The notes: a model not told the origin generated them from the sequence alone. 64,000 nt of DNA from Unio delphinus (GCA_029339505.1 JAQISU010000033.1:558001-622000); one strand, 5' to 3'; shown: positions 34,403 through 48,018, numbered from the stretch's first letter. A program made the numbers and translations.

Positions 34403-36840
34403 GAAAATAATTCCAATGACATCCATAGGTTCATGTTTTTCAGATTTTTCATTACATTTTTCCCGGAACTCCACTTTTGCTTACCACGTATGATCGATTC
34501 GCTTCGTTCCACATCGAAGTGGATGCACTGCTATTCAATCGAACATACTAGTGGAATGAATACAGTGATAACCGTTATGTATACAAACTACTGAGGAGAC
34601 AACAGCTGCAGACTGGATAAAACTCGTGGATCGCTGATCATTATCTAAAATTAGCCGAGCAATCCTCACAAATTATCTTAATCGATTCTTTTCTTTTATA
34701 TACGATATCTCAATAGTTTCCTCTACTCCACATACGGGATCTAAACCTATTCCTTTACCGAAACTTAACAAATATCCTTAATACATGCACTGGATCTTAA
34801 TTTAGTCATACATTCACTGCCTTGGAAGCATACATGGTTTATTTAATACACCGATAAACAGTTTCATCAGCTCCGCCATTTTCTTAGTATAGCCCGGATG
34901 TACGAGTAACCTTCCCAGGCTCAGTATAAAATGCCAGTAAACAAGAAGTTAGCTTGTGATCTTGCAGTTAGTTCTAAATGAAAACAATCAACTTTATGAT
35001 GTGGGGTTACTCAAACAGACAAAAGAAAACAACGCAGAAAAGAATCCGATTGCTTTCATTGCCTGGTTAACAGGGTCCTCATTTGGAACGAATACCCTTT
35101 TCGAACAATATATTTCACGAAACCTGACTCAATCATTTTTTGCACACCTTTCAAACTTAACAAGCTATTTTTACCAAACAGTGACTATACTTATTTATGT
35201 CGCATAAACATCTTAGTATTCAAACTTGTTAGGGACTTAATACATGTACACTTTGTGCTAGAAATATTGGAAAGTTAAGATAGTTAAACAAATTACGACT
35301 TCGTGAATTTGATTTAATTGCATAGGTGGCTCACACATTACGGTATTGGTATTTTCCTATCTATTAGTAATAGCTGGACCGGATTTGAATTAAGCACGGA
35401 ATCACGATGTTGCGGGCTGTACGACATTCTTAGACTTAATGGTACCTCTTTTATATTGCCACAAGTTAGTTCTAAATAGCTCTAAATGGCGGAGATGTGA
35501 AACTAATTTCCACTACATCCACTTGTGCCATTGCACACCATTAACACACCTAATTGGCTGTTAGAGTTGAGTGTGTGTTGATCTATTCCCACTCACCCAG
35601 GGTACTCCATTCAGGTCTATGGTTACTTAATAGCATCCCCGACCTGACGACCAAATTAAATAGTACTCCTTGAATACATAAATGCCTGGGGAAAGCGGCA
35701 CCATTCCTCCCCCACCCCAGGAGTAATTAAATATCCAGCTTTGCTGGAAACTTAAAACAGTGCTACATGCCAGCACTCTAATTCAGCTTCATATCTTCAT
35801 CGTGATGCGGGAAACACAATTTTCAATTTGGTTTTAACGTTTAGTAGAAAAAGAGCATTTGGACACAAATTTGTATTAAAACATGGCTTCTGTAATATTG
35901 TTTTGACTGAAAAAAGCTGTGTTGTGAGTTTCCTTTTTCGCTGACTATAAAATTAGTTTTGTCGTGTTTTTTCCCCCATCATCTTTTTAATAAACACTAT
36001 CTATAAGTAAATTATTATTTCCAGCACTTAAGAATATTGGGCAAAACCGGCTCAATAATAGTCTGACCATACCAATCCGTTTGTTGGTTTGGAAAGTCTG
36101 TTAAGCATGAAAGGTGCAGGGGATGCCAGTATTAGTGCCATTCTGGTCAAAGCCAGTTTAGAAATTATAAATCAATAATTCAGTTGTCTTAGTTATGTGC
36201 ACTATTTATCACATTAAACGTTTTCGTTATTGAAATCGATAGGTAGGGGTTACAAACAAACGGGATATATAGGGGGTTTCACGGTTACTATCTCACCAGA
36301 GGGCGTATCGGTGCAGCTCACTTCCGGATAGTTCAATAATTAAAGATGGCAGACTTACATCAAGAAAATGTGACACTCAGGATCGATATCTCACTATCTT
36401 AAAAAGAAATTCTATCAATATTTGATCAGTTATTGTTACATCAGACTATAGATACACAAATAAATTTCAGCAGTGATTTTTGTAATAAAATATTTATTTT
36501 TTATAGCATTGGGGAAAAGGTCGAGGGTCGGAAATAAGAAACGGACATTCCACCAACTGTAAACATTAAAAACAATATTTGCTTAATCAAAATATGAGCC
36601 GACTTTCTAAAGTTATTTATTTTATTCCTAATTCAACAACAACTCTTGCGTAACTTCTGCAGTGTACGCATGCACACTTTGAACATGATTATCTGTGTAT
36701 CATTTCGTTGTTGTTGATATATAGGATGTTCTAAAAAGTTTACACGATGACATCAAAATTATTTTTAATCGCCAACATTAAGGACAAATAAATATACTAG
36801 AAATGTTTCTCACATAAACTAGGAATGCCTTATAACAATT
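34402..36840. other. Intergenic sequence without recognised features
   Basis: No coding frame, RNA gene or element end could be supported. One short motif at 36506-36566 (GGGGAAAAGGTC...TCGG...GAAACGGACAT) resembles 14910-14975. Confidence 0.5.
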
Positions 36841-36849
36841 TCACACAGC

Positions 36850-36850
36850 A

Positions 36851-36942
<92 letters not shown>
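36850..36942. repeat. (TA)n microsatellite with adjacent 22-bp duplication
   Basis: TA run of about 90 bp. Just after it, TATATCTCTGCCGGGAGA occurs twice in a row (about 36953-36993). Confidence 0.9.
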
Positions 36943-36945
<3 letters not shown>

Positions 36946-36993
36946 TTAACATTTATATCTCTGCCGGGAGATTTGTATATCTCTGCCGGGAGA

Positions 36994-38516
36994 GATGTAA
37001 AGTGTATGTCAACACGGTCGTGCAGGCGATTTACTCATCCTAAATATTAATTGTTTCGTTCTGAAATTTAATACTAATATAGTTTATTCAAGGTATAATT
37101 TGATCCTGATATTAGAATGAGCTGGACCTTAACTGTCAACACAATACTTATAGACGAAAATTCCTATCCCTGTAGACTTTTTACATCAGCGACCAGGCAC
37201 TGAACTGGGTAAAGAAAAGAGGTCGTCGGGACAATCATAACAAATTTTAGAGTAGGACGATTTTTGGTCAACACGCGCAGCTTTCATTTTGACATCACGT
37301 CGACCGACATTCAATCCAATGGATTTCACCTATATGTTGACTTTGTCCAAAATTGTCTACGTAAAGTGACACTAATGTTACTAGATCGACATAAAGGAAT
37401 GATAATCAGTTAATTGTAGCGAAATCAAATTTTTAAACAAGACAGATATTGCTGAAATAGTCGGTATCGAACACCTACTTAACCTGTATGACGTATTTTT
37501 GGTGAATTTACAGTTGGATTATTGATGACCATTTTATTGACGACGAGAAAGCTTACAAAATGTGCATGCATATAAACCAGATAAGACTGCTTAAGCCTTA
37601 AGATCGCGTATTTAAACATTCATTATATTTATACGGACATGAAAACAATTAGGGGCACATCTTTCTGGTATGATCGTAGTTACGATATGCAGCAAGAAAC
37701 GTAATAATTTGCTCCACGTTTATAAACATTGAGCACTTAAGTCACCTATTCCAATCAGAATATTGCGACATCCATGGATAAATGTTATCTCTATATCTCA
37801 GAGAGTTTTTGGAATATAAAAAAAAAAACTAAACGGCAATAATCCTCAACATTTGGGTTTAAATGTAAATTTGTTGGAGTAACGGTAGAGAGCCAGATTG
37901 ATTTGTATATCTTAAAAAGTAAACGGCGTACAATTACAGACGCTCGTGAAGTTAATTTTTTAATATAAAAAACTATTTCTAAACAAATGTGAATATTTAC
38001 AGCACTATATACTTTGAGACAGTGTAATGATGAAAAATTGTGTAGATAATTTTACAACACACTCTGTCGTGGTCAGGGTGACACATAACAATTTTGATTG
38101 ACGAATGGGCTAGGCTCGCCATAAATCTCTGCCTGCAAAGGATGTGGTATGCTGAATATGGGACAAGAGCTGAATTTGAATTAACATCCGTTTGTACAGT
38201 CTGACCGATATGTCAGTGTAAGGTCAAAAAGCGGAAAATGACAGAGTTGAGACAAACTAGAGCAAAAATTTTGGGTAACCTTGGGCCATTTAAAACAGTA
38301 TGATATTTTCCAGAATTGTTGGTTAATATCAGCAGACTCTATCTATATTTGTAATTATGTGTTGAATTCAGTCCTTTCGTATTCATACTCCACTTTTCAT
38401 GGGTTCAGATTGTCAGGTTCTCGCGGGTTATGAGCGTTATTCGTATAATATTGCACAAGCCCCACTTGTCAAAGGGTAAATGTTACGTCCCACTTTGTCA
38501 AGGGGTATGGTACAAC
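36994..38516. other. Intergenic sequence without recognised features
   Basis: AT-rich, with no supported frame or repeat structure. Confidence 0.5.

Positions 38517-38517
<1 letters not shown>

Positions 38518-38567
<50 letters not shown>
38518..38567. repeat. (TAA)n microsatellite
   Basis: About 16 TAA units. Confidence 0.93.
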
Positions 38568-38568
<1 letters not shown>

Positions 38569-39744
38569 TATAACCCACTCCCCTTTCATACTCGTTATCT
38601 AAGAGATAACCGCCCTCGGTATAATTGCCCGGTTCGAGTAAGAGAATGTATATGGTAACCTGAGCAGGTATATTGAACAAACAACTCCGTGCCCCCGTAA
38701 AGATAAAACAAACAATTTAATCAAATACATACACAATCATGAAATTTCCTTCATTAGGAATACACGCGGTTTAGAAATAAACTTTCACCGAATTACAATA
38801 AGATTTGAAATAGAATTAATAAATTAGCTGTTCTACTACTGATAGTTAAAACAAATCATCATAGGATCGAGTGGTTCAATCGAAGTCCGTGCTTTGTTCG
38901 ATTTTCATAACCTGCTAGGTCTCGGTCCACGTTCACTATTCCCTCCAATGTTGTTCTAGAAGTTCCTGTCTCTCTAGATAATCTGCCCTCGTGGATGTTC
39001 CGCTTGAATCCGGGCTTGCCCACTGTATCATGCATACACTGCAATTTCCACCTCTCAATTCTTTTCCCAACGCGTACGTCGTTATTCACGTAACTTCACG
39101 ATCTTCCCAAAAAGCTATTTTCTTCCTTTGTGTGTTTTGGTGTGTCAATCAACCGTTGTTTTTGGCGGTTTTTCTCTTGGACTACGGCTTAACGGATGTA
39201 CTTCTCTAAATTATCATCAAGAGTCTTAATAAATAATTCTAACACTGTCTTCTCTCTTGCAGAAAAATTTTAAAAGCTGGCTTCTAATTTAGCTAGTGCG
39301 ATATTATGTTCTAAGATTTTCGTGTGAAAACACACCCCTTATTTAACCATGACCAATCAGAATCAAAGGCTATTTCTCCCGCTTCCCTCTAAAAGTCGCT
39401 TACGTCATGGTCAATATGACATGCTTTGGTTTTAAGTAACAGAATCTCTGTATTTTCTCAATTCTGACACTTTCGTGATAAAATGAAACTTTAAAAGGTT
39501 GCCAGCAGTCACCCCCGGCTTCTGTGTAAACAACGTTTAATTAGTACAACGGTCGCCTAGACTCTACAGGCATCTCTCTCTTGCACGACGTGCCTCGTAA
39601 ATCTAAATAATGGCTATCTGGCCACAACTAATGGTTTATTAATAGAACGACCGAAAGTTTGGCATTTCCCACAGATAATACTCGTATATTCATCCGCCGT
39701 TTCAGTCCCTAACCCTCCACCTTTATTTACTACTAAGAGAAACC

Positions 39745-40920
39745 TCCGTATGATAAATAGAACCAAACTAAGGCATGACATCCAAGCAAACCTAACAAAT
39801 TGCTTACCTCCTACAGTAGAACAACTTGATAACTGCTTGCGTTCATTGCTTGATAAACATGTCCCAGACACCAAAAGCCGCCGTAAAGAGGAGAGACTTT
39901 GGCTTTCCACCCGACTCACTATTCATAAGAAAATGTATGACGTCGCTAAGAAAAACGTCACAAACATAGTTCATTTAGCCAAATTATCCCATTACAGTAC
40001 CGAAGATCACGGAGAGTTCCAGCTGCAAAGAGCTCTTCGATATTACTAACAAACTAATGTCAAGGAACAAATGTACACCAAGTCCAACTGCCTTCTCTCC
40101 AGTAGACCTTCCGGACCTATTTGCAAATTTCTTCCGAGACAAGGTACAAATCATTAGAGATTCGCCTGACAACACAATTTCAATTGACTCGTCGTCACCA
40201 TATAGTTGCGATACGGAATTTCGGCGACAACCGTTATCAGCATTTGAACCTGTCTCATAGATTTAGTACGGACAGTCGTGATGAAGAGTGCACTGAAGTC
40301 ATGTGAACGTGATTCAGGTCAAACATCACTGCTGCTTGAGAGATTCAATATTGCCTTCACTAACTGATGTCATTAATGCCTCTCATCTGGGAAATTCCCA
40401 TCATTTTTCAAAATTGCCATTGTAAAACCGCTGCTGAAAAAACCAACACTCGACCATAACGATTTAAAGAACTACCGCCCAGTTTCTAAGCTCCCGTTCA
40501 TGTCATAATCTTCGGAAAAGGTGTTCTAGTCCAACTTTTATCTCATCTGAATTCAAACAGTCTTTTTAGCAATGTACAGTCTGCATACGGCCCTTGCCAC
40601 AGTACTGAAACTACTCTTCTGAAAGTAGTTAATGGCATTCTTTCTGCTATGGATAACGGAAAGATTACAGTCCTCGCCCTCCTTGCTTTGTCTACAGTAT
40701 TGGACACAATAGACCATGATATATTACTTTACCGTCTCTAGCATGTATTTGTCATTCAAAATATAGCCTTAAAGTGGTTCAAGTCCTACTTAGTCATCAG
40801 GACACAAATTGTATCTGCAAATGGAGTACACTGCAGCCCAGTTGATCTATGTTGTGGTGTTCCGTTCTTGGGTCAGTTCTCTTCATTCTATACACTCAGC
40901 CGCTCTCATGTGTCAATTAT
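39745..40920 (+). pseudogene. Decayed CR1/L2-like non-LTR retrotransposon reverse transcriptase
   Basis: In shifting plus-strand frames the order matches a CR1/L2-type ORF2: linker region (NRTKLRHDIQANL, RRKEERLWLS, HKKMYDVAKK), a PVDLPDLFANFFRDKV segment, then RT block 1 (KPLLKKPTLDHNDLKNYRPV). Later come QSAYGPCHSTETTLLKVVN, DTIDHDIL and IALKWFKSYL, ending near a GVP..SVLGPVLF-like YADD-preceding block. There are several frameshifts and stops, and both the 5' endonuclease and the 3' half are missing. It is not functional. Confidence 0.9.
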
Positions 40921-42200
40921 AAAAATCCAGTGCTAGTAAAAATATGTCTCCCGGTTTGTTGGTCTTGTACCAATGTACATTGCGGAAACTGAACAAAGTA
41001 GGGAACGAGACTAATCGTTTCGATCGGAACGTCACTCAGCAATTTCCGCCAGGTCGTAAAATAATATAGGAAGTGGTTATTGGTACAGATATAAACTTGA
41101 TGTGTTTGGTGATTACATAGTAAGACAACGAAGGTCGACAATATTATAACTGACTTTGTTTCTCTCTATTTGAATCCATGTGAACAAATGAACTTAAGAA
41201 TATAGTTCTCAATAACGACGAAAGACAGCAGGGGTTTCATTCTGGACGAAGGGAAAAGGCTGCGAATTTTCCGATTGTGAATGGGTTGAGTGCATCATGT
41301 GTAAAATGGACGATGATTCCGTACTTTCCCTAAGTTGGAGGCTACTAGTTATGTGCGGTCTGCTGAGCACCACAATTATCGCGAAGTTTTCAGTTAAACT
41401 TTAATATAAACAGCTGAATGTTTGAATTTCACCGTACTTACCTTTAAGTTTCGACAAATCATAAGATCTGAAATAAGACTGATCGGTAAAGATAATACCC
41501 GACATATATAATTATTATGCTCAGAGTTTATTTGATGACTCACACATATCTGTTTCTTGGTGAATGCACTTAACTATATGTTAGTTACAAATTAAACCGG
41601 TGCACATTCCAGGTAAATCTCCCTTCCCAAATAAACATAAGCACTGCCTTAGAAACCAAGCATCCATCCATCCATCCTCTCACATATTCACATCCACAGA
41701 CATGCTTTAACGCGTACTTCACTCGCTACAACCACAACCATACTTAAATTATCATCCATCGATCATCTAAAAACATTCGAATATACATACGTGCACTAAT
41801 TCAAAGTTTACATCTATTTATCTCGTGTTTACACGCATGATCACATTTATATTTTATATCAGCCCATTCCCTGAAACATGTATAAAATAGTCCATTCACT
41901 CAAACATGTATAATCCCAAATGATCAAATATTTATAACATTCGCTCATCCATCACCTCAGACTGATATACATGCGTTATTCTCCCCGTCCCCCTCTCCCT
42001 CAACCAAACATTTTACTAGTACACTCAGATTGTAAGCCAGGATGCAGGATTATATGAAAGAAATGCATGTATACTGATACCAACATAATATAATAGATAT
42101 TAGAATTATAGGAATCAAACAAATGCCGCGAAATAACGAAATAAATAATCGCCTAACTCCCAGCTTCCCAACCAAACAATAATTTCGCTCAAAATAGATG
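40921..42200. other. Intergenic sequence without recognised features
   Basis: No supported gene. Only a short CATC repeat near 41667-41682. Confidence 0.5.
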
Positions 42201-42206
42201 GAACAA

Positions 42207-42580
42207 ATGGTCGAAGAAAAAGACTCTTGATGCACGAGAATTCACTCGTTAGGGTGCTAAGCAAAATGCTAACATGAAGCGCTCGCCTTTATTGACTAGT
42301 GCCATCTCACTTCTGTCCACGTGGGTTCGAGTCTCGGGTTCAGCCAATATGGGTATGTGAGAAAGCTTGTCATAAGCTTCCCATGCGTTGCCAGGATTTA
42401 GCAATGTTCTTCCTCCAACAGTTATACATGCCGTTATATATAACCTATCATGCGCTAAAAAAAAAAATGGCGCTAAACCCAAAAGAACAACATATTTAAA
42501 CCCCGGGGCCAATTCCATGGTCGAAGAAAAAGACTCTAGATGCACGAGAACTCACTCGTTAGGTTGCTAAGCAAAATGCT
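42207..42580. repeat. 64-bp direct repeats flanking a SINE
   Basis: Copy A 42207-42270 and copy B 42517-42580 differ at 3 positions and share GGTCGAAGAAAAAGACTCT and CTAAGCAAAATGCT. Copy B is followed by sequence that makes a perfect 15-bp palindrome. Confidence 0.88.
42258..42490 (+). mobile_element. tRNA-derived SINE, family 2
   Basis: Box B GTGGGTTCGAGTC, then CAGCCAATATGGGTATGTGA, GAAAGCTTGTCATAAGCTTC, and the tail TGCGCTAAAAAAAAAAATGG followed by CGCTAAACCC. It sits between the two 64-bp repeats. Confidence 0.82.
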
Positions 42581-42591
42581 TAGCAACCTAA
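42559..42591. repeat. Perfect palindrome, 15-bp arms, AAA loop
   Basis: TTAGGTTGCTAAGCA at 42559-42573 and its exact reverse complement at 42577-42591. Confidence 0.9.
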
Positions 42592-42820
42592 CTATATTGA
42601 ATTTAGTTCACATGCAACATGGGTGGATGGATGATAAGGCCAGAACGATATGAAGGTCAAATGTTTGACCAGTTATTCTACAAAAGGCGCAATCATTCTT
42701 TTATATCACTGCAGGAACAATTGTCTGATTGAATTTCAATTTCTGAACACAATACACTATATCATACTTTTCTAATGTTTCACCAATGTATATACCAGTT
42801 ATAAATATTTTTTTTCTGAT

Positions 42821-43705
42821 TTTCACTTAGTATATATACGTTTTAATAATTGAATCATCTTTACTTAAGTATATGCGAAGTAAGTTTACCTGATACATTC
42901 AATTAAGATATTCGTCTAGTCTTGTTCAACTACTGGTTAGATTTATTTCCTTTAGAAATACGTGTAACTAGCTAAACTTTGTTTTTGAGTTGTGCTGTCT
43001 CAGCCATAATTAAATGGATTTTTGTGTCTCCAGAATTTTAGCAATACTGAAAAGAAAGCTTCGGTGGCCTAGTGGTTAAGGCGTCCGCCGCAGATGAGGG
43101 AGGCCGTGGGTTCGAACCCTGGTAGAGTCATACCAAAGGTTTTCAAAAATGGTACTAGCAGCTGAATCGCTTGGCGCTCAGCATTAAGAGGTTAATCGTT
43201 AGGACTTGTCGGCCTGGTGTCAGGATAATGTGACTGGGTGGGACATCATGGTAAATGTCTGCGGCATGATGCCCCATTGCTAGACATCACTATAAAACTG
43301 CCTCGTTGCAGACATCGTAGCGATATGACTGAAAATTGTTAAAGCTACGTTAAAAATCATAATAACACACACACACACTACTGAAAAGCCATTCGTCTTT
43401 TTTTATTTATTAACGACCATTTTTAATCAGTACACGTTTTTATGATGTTCACTTAGTATACGTTTTAATAATTGAATCATATTTACGAAAGTATGTGCGA
43501 AGTATGGTTGACTGAGACATTTAATTAAGATATTGGTCTCGTATTTTTGAACTACTGGTTAGATTTATTTCCTTTACAAATACGTATAGCTAGCTAAACC
43601 TTGTTTTTGAGTGCCGTCATAATTAAATAGATTTTTGTCTCCAGAATTTTAACAATATTGAAAATCCATTAGTCCTTTTTATTACCGACCCTTTTTATAA
43701 TACAT
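42821..43705. repeat. Tandem duplication (~260-bp unit) with SINE in copy 1
   Basis: Copy 1 (42821-43054 continuing at 43389-43435) and copy 2 (43448-43705) share in order TTCACTTAGTATA, GTTTTAATAATTGAATCAT, CTACTGGTTAGATTTATTTC, CTAGCTAAAC and CCAGAATTTTA. Divergence is roughly 15-20 percent by eye. Confidence 0.88.
43055..43378 (+). mobile_element. tRNA-derived SINE family 1, full length with 10-bp target duplication
   Basis: Perfect duplication TACTGAAAAG at 43045-43054 and 43379-43388. Box A GTGGCCTAGTGGTTAAGGC, box B GGTTCGAACCC, a body with CTCAGCATTAAGAGG and GGCCTGGTGTCAGGATAA, a TTAAAGCTACGTTAAAAAT end and an (AC)n tail. This copy defines the family boundaries. Confidence 0.95.
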
Positions 43706-44682
43706 TTTAAATCTTCTTCACGTTCTAGTGATTCTTTCTGTGTTCTATCGAGTGTAATAATAACATCAAAATTAAAGACTTGACGTTCAAACTACGTCCA
43801 TTACACCCCTTCAAGCATAAATGTTTCAAATATCCTGTTCGGTAAACTAGCACCCATATTATTTACAATACATGTATTTGTAATATATTCACTAAACAAA
43901 TTATCTTTCTCTAAACTACGATATATTTAGCAGCTTTGCACACATTAGAACAGGTGTGCACAACAGTTTGCGGCCAAGGGCCAGATTATATTTTCCAAGA
44001 CCACACGAAGACCGCAAACACTAATTTCTTTAAAATAATTAATGTTCACAAGCTAGATTTCTGTGTTGGTTTAATTGTCCTGAGAACCGGATAGAACATG
44101 TTCAAAGCCGGGGTATGCATCTCTGCATTAGATGATGTACGTAGGACTGACACCGAAGTTGTGTAAGGTGATAATGATTCAGCTCTTAGGTTCAGTACGT
44201 ATGAGAGTGGCAGTCATATAGTAAAGATCTTTGTATTGTAAGCAAGCACATTAAGAGTGTTTGCATGACTCTATTCCTTTTTCTTGTAATTAGACTGAAA
44301 TATCTATATGTGGTAGCCAGTGGTTAGTGCTCAGTGAAGAAGTGTACTCTGATGCTGGAGATGGGGCGCAATGGCGACCGCAAAAATAAGGAAAAGAGCG
44401 AATATGGGATGGAAAGCCGTTCTCATTACACCCCTGGTGGTAGGGTACCATTTCACTGACTAAATCAGACAGGTGATCGAAATGGGGTCTACACCTTAAG
44501 TGAAACAAAGCCGTGTCTTCTGTAACCTAAATTACACCATGTTAAGAAATAAAGGGTTTTTTTTAGCAATATTTAATAAATATGTCATTTAAAAAACAGG
44601 ATAACTGAGAAGAAAAAAAGATGATTTTAATTTCAAAATAAAACCCTTTGCAAATTAAGAAACTGTAGAACAGAACCAATAC

Positions 44683-44920
44683 CAGAGGCGTAGCTAGATT
44701 CTTTGGAGCCCGGGAACAAGATTCATTTATACGCCCCCTACCTCCGCCACCTGCAAAAATTCGACATAGAACTTATTTCAAAGCCCATTCTGGCGCCCCC
44801 CCCCCCCCCACCCACTCCCACCCCTTGCAAAAATTCCAAGTACAACCTATTTCAAAGCCCATTTTGGCGCCCCCGCTAGTCTGGCACCCGGGGACATCTG
44901 CCTCCCTAGCTACGCCTCTG
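44683..44920. mobile_element. hAT-type MITE, 238 bp
   Basis: Termini CAGAGGCGTAGCTAG / CTAGCTACGCCTCTG are perfect 15-bp inverted repeats. The 8-bp flanks ACCAATAC (44675-44682) and ACCAATAT (44921-44928) match at 7 of 8. Inside, a ~75-bp segment with TGCAAAAATTC...CAAAGCCCATT.TGGCGCCCC is tandemly duplicated. Confidence 0.93.
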
Positions 44921-45062
44921 ACCAATATAACATGTGAAATGACAGTTGCTTGCCCTATATAATTTGTGTTCAAACAAATATTTATATATACTCGCACCAA
45001 ATTCGCAATAAACCAACTGCGTTTTTTTATAGTAGTTCATTACCGGGTAAGACTTCTGGATT

Positions 45063-45180
45063 GGGGTCGTCCATTAATTATGTCAAGAAAATGGGAAGGG
45101 GTGACGAAGTTTGACAATTGTTGACATGGAAAGGGGAGAGTTCAAGATAAATTGACGTAAACAATGCTATTTTTTGTACA
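45063..45180. mobile_element. Possible truncated MITE end
   Basis: GGGGTCGTCCATTAATTATG followed by a GGGTGACGAAG segment resembles one end of a widespread invertebrate MITE type that I know only generally. No opposite end or target duplication was found. Confidence 0.35.
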
Positions 45181-46337
45181 ATAAATTTTATAAATAAAAA
45201 AATAGGAAATTTGTCGGTACGTCGGTATGGCACACACTCGCTCGCCCGTCAACAGCCCACCAGTTTAGTCATAAACCGGTTGAGCTCCTGCCAAGGAAGT
45301 CTGAGTCTTGCTTCGTCATATTTTGTTGTCATTCAATGTAGATTGTAGACTGTATACAGATTAGCCACATATGGTATTAATCTGAAGATTAATAATACGA
45401 TTGTGGTTATTCATCTGACAGATCTTTAAGGGAAGCTGTTACTAAATTCAAAGACTGCACTGACATCTAAATAGTATAGCTATCCATGGAAAGATGGTAA
45501 GCACAGAATTGTTAGATAATGATGATGTTGAATTGTCGGATGTATCGGTTCCACAAGAACTTTGTGGCGGTCCGTAGTCTAGGGGTGTGGTTCTTCCGAA
45601 ATATTTAAATGAATTTTGAGGAAGTTCCCCTGATCCGTAATATAAAAAAAAATGTTAAATTATTGATAATAGATTTATAGCTGTGAGCCACCAGTCAGCA
45701 ATGCCGACGGTTACCTTATAAATAAACACGAAGATAAAATTCAATTAACAAAAATTTAATAAAATGTGAACTTTATACAATAATTAACAATCACTCGTCT
45801 CTCCCTTGACCAAGTGACGGCCTAGTTCATCACGTGATTCCTTAGTGAAAGTATAATTTCCCCTGTCCTTGTGATCTACTCATCTAATTTTCTCTGTTAC
45901 ACTCTTCCTTCCGTCTTTCTCCTCCTTTCCTTTCCTCCTTTGACTCTTTGTCCCTCCTGTCTTCTCCACTTGCGTTACACGTTCCTCCTGTCTATCTACT
46001 CCAACTTATAATTTCCTTCTCTCCTCGTAGCTCCTTCTACTTCTCCTTCCTTCCGTCTCTCAATCCGAGACTAACACAAAACTTCTCAAGTCTGTCACCC
46101 AAAGCTTCTTGTGAAAAACCACAAGGCGTTAGCATAGGGGTCATAAAATCTAACCTCACACTAAATCAATAGTTAACCATCAGCTATGGCGGTACGGTTT
46201 TGGTCACGCATGCGCACACATCGAAATTACCATACACGCTTCTCGCAATTTACACAATGGCGCAATAAAACGGTATCAGAAAATAATTCCGCAGACATCC
46301 ATACACTGCGTCATATCAGTACCTACACGCAGATGTA

Positions 46338-46410
<73 letters not shown>
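46338..46410. repeat. (TA)n microsatellite
   Basis: Long TA run preceded by GTGTGTA. Confidence 0.93.
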
Positions 46411-46412
<2 letters not shown>

Positions 46413-47945
46413 CCACATAAAAATATATCAGATATCACCGTATTATAATATTACTACGAGTAGATGTCTGTCTGTATTTTTTTTTCCACAAGCGTGCCCA
46501 AATATCCAAATATTCATATACTAATTTTACACACTGCAACCAGTAAATTTAACAATGGCGAAATCTATAATTACATAAACAAATGTGCTACTCTACCATA
46601 ATATAACCACACAGTGAATCATAATATGAATTCTTATCTCGGCTAGTAAGCATTCTAATTATTTACAAATATCAACTCATCTTTTCAAAGATGCAAACAT
46701 ATTAACTAGCGAAATAATATGCAAACATATTAACTAACGAAATAATAAACAGCATATATCACAAAATAAGATGTAGCATAGTAACATCACGAAATAAGAG
46801 GCAACGTATTGACAACATAATTAATTATTCGTACTATGATTCTAGTAATATAAATACAAATGTAAATATATATATATATACTACAATCCTTCAGTTAAAT
46901 TTGCAGTCGTATAAAACAGAGATCGAACACTATTTCACTGACCTTGAAGCTGTATATCTCTTAGATTCCCAGAATTTAAGATTTACGCGCCAATTCACGG
47001 CTGGCAAACGGAGTTCTTGTTCCTTAGTGAAAAACACTTTCAGTGGATTAGAACGAACTAATTTAATTTCTATCGAGATAAGATATTATTCTTGGTTTAA
47101 AACAAGGGCCCACCCATATCGCATTCTGATTGGGTGGCGCTTGGACCCTGTCCAATCGTCGAACGGTCAATTCAAATCTACCTGTCTGTCTTGGAAAGAC
47201 TGTAACTAACGTCCACCTACTCGTCGGCCACGCTACCTTTGATGTGGTCATAAGCTTCACATCAAAGTGACATTTTTAACCCCCCTTTCCGCGTTTCTGC
47301 TCTCTCGACCCAACTAAGACCATCTTACGTAAGGGGATTAGCTTTACCTTGGCCAATTTTACACATCAAACACGTCGGTCAGAATTACCTTTTATACATG
47401 TACAAGTGGGTCGGGATAAATCGTGACAAAATTAATGAATCAGCCATTATGCCCATTATAACAATTGAGAACAATTTGGCTTCCCATGGGAAGATGATAT
47501 AAGCTAAAATATAAAGTCTCGATTTTTTCATGACTTCAAAGTGTTATAGTCAATTTGAAATCTGTTAAACAAGCAAAAAAATGTATTAAAATTTATTTGT
47601 AGACCTTTTAATTTCCATAATTCTTTTTTTTAGCATAAAAGCCAGCCGTATAAAACATTGTCAGTTTGTAGGGGGAAGGGGTAAAAAAAATTCACATCGT
47701 CACTCAATTCTGAATGGTTTTCGATTCTACCCTGTTCTATTCAACTTTGTAGACAGTGCAACCGGGCGGTCTGTTAGTGTGCTGAGATTTACGACGCCAA
47801 TAAGGATAGTTTGTTCATGAACAAAGCTTTCAACCTCCACATGCGACTTTTCACACCCCACAAAGCTGTGTTATTGTACCTTTAGAGGACCAACTTTAGC
47901 CGTGGTGTCTAATATATATACATGGCTTCTAAACATTTCATTGTT

Positions 47946-47947
<2 letters not shown>

Positions 47948-48015
<68 letters not shown>
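47948..48015. repeat. (TC)n microsatellite
   Basis: Pure TC run. Open frames on both strands across it are artefacts. Confidence 0.93.

Positions 48016-48018
<3 letters not shown>

Noticed and set aside
34148..34594. 148-codon plus-strand open frame
   Set aside because: Runs through a dispersed repeat and an AC microsatellite (poly-Thr-His); no domain.
34860..34913. Minus-strand ATGGCGGAGCTG start with a good context
   Set aside because: The frame stops after about 16 codons and no donor or promoter could be tied to it.
39614..39919. 101-codon minus-strand open frame
   Set aside because: Antisense of the reverse transcriptase fossil.
46186..46524. 112-codon open frame with poly-Ile-Tyr
   Set aside because: Created by the TA microsatellite.
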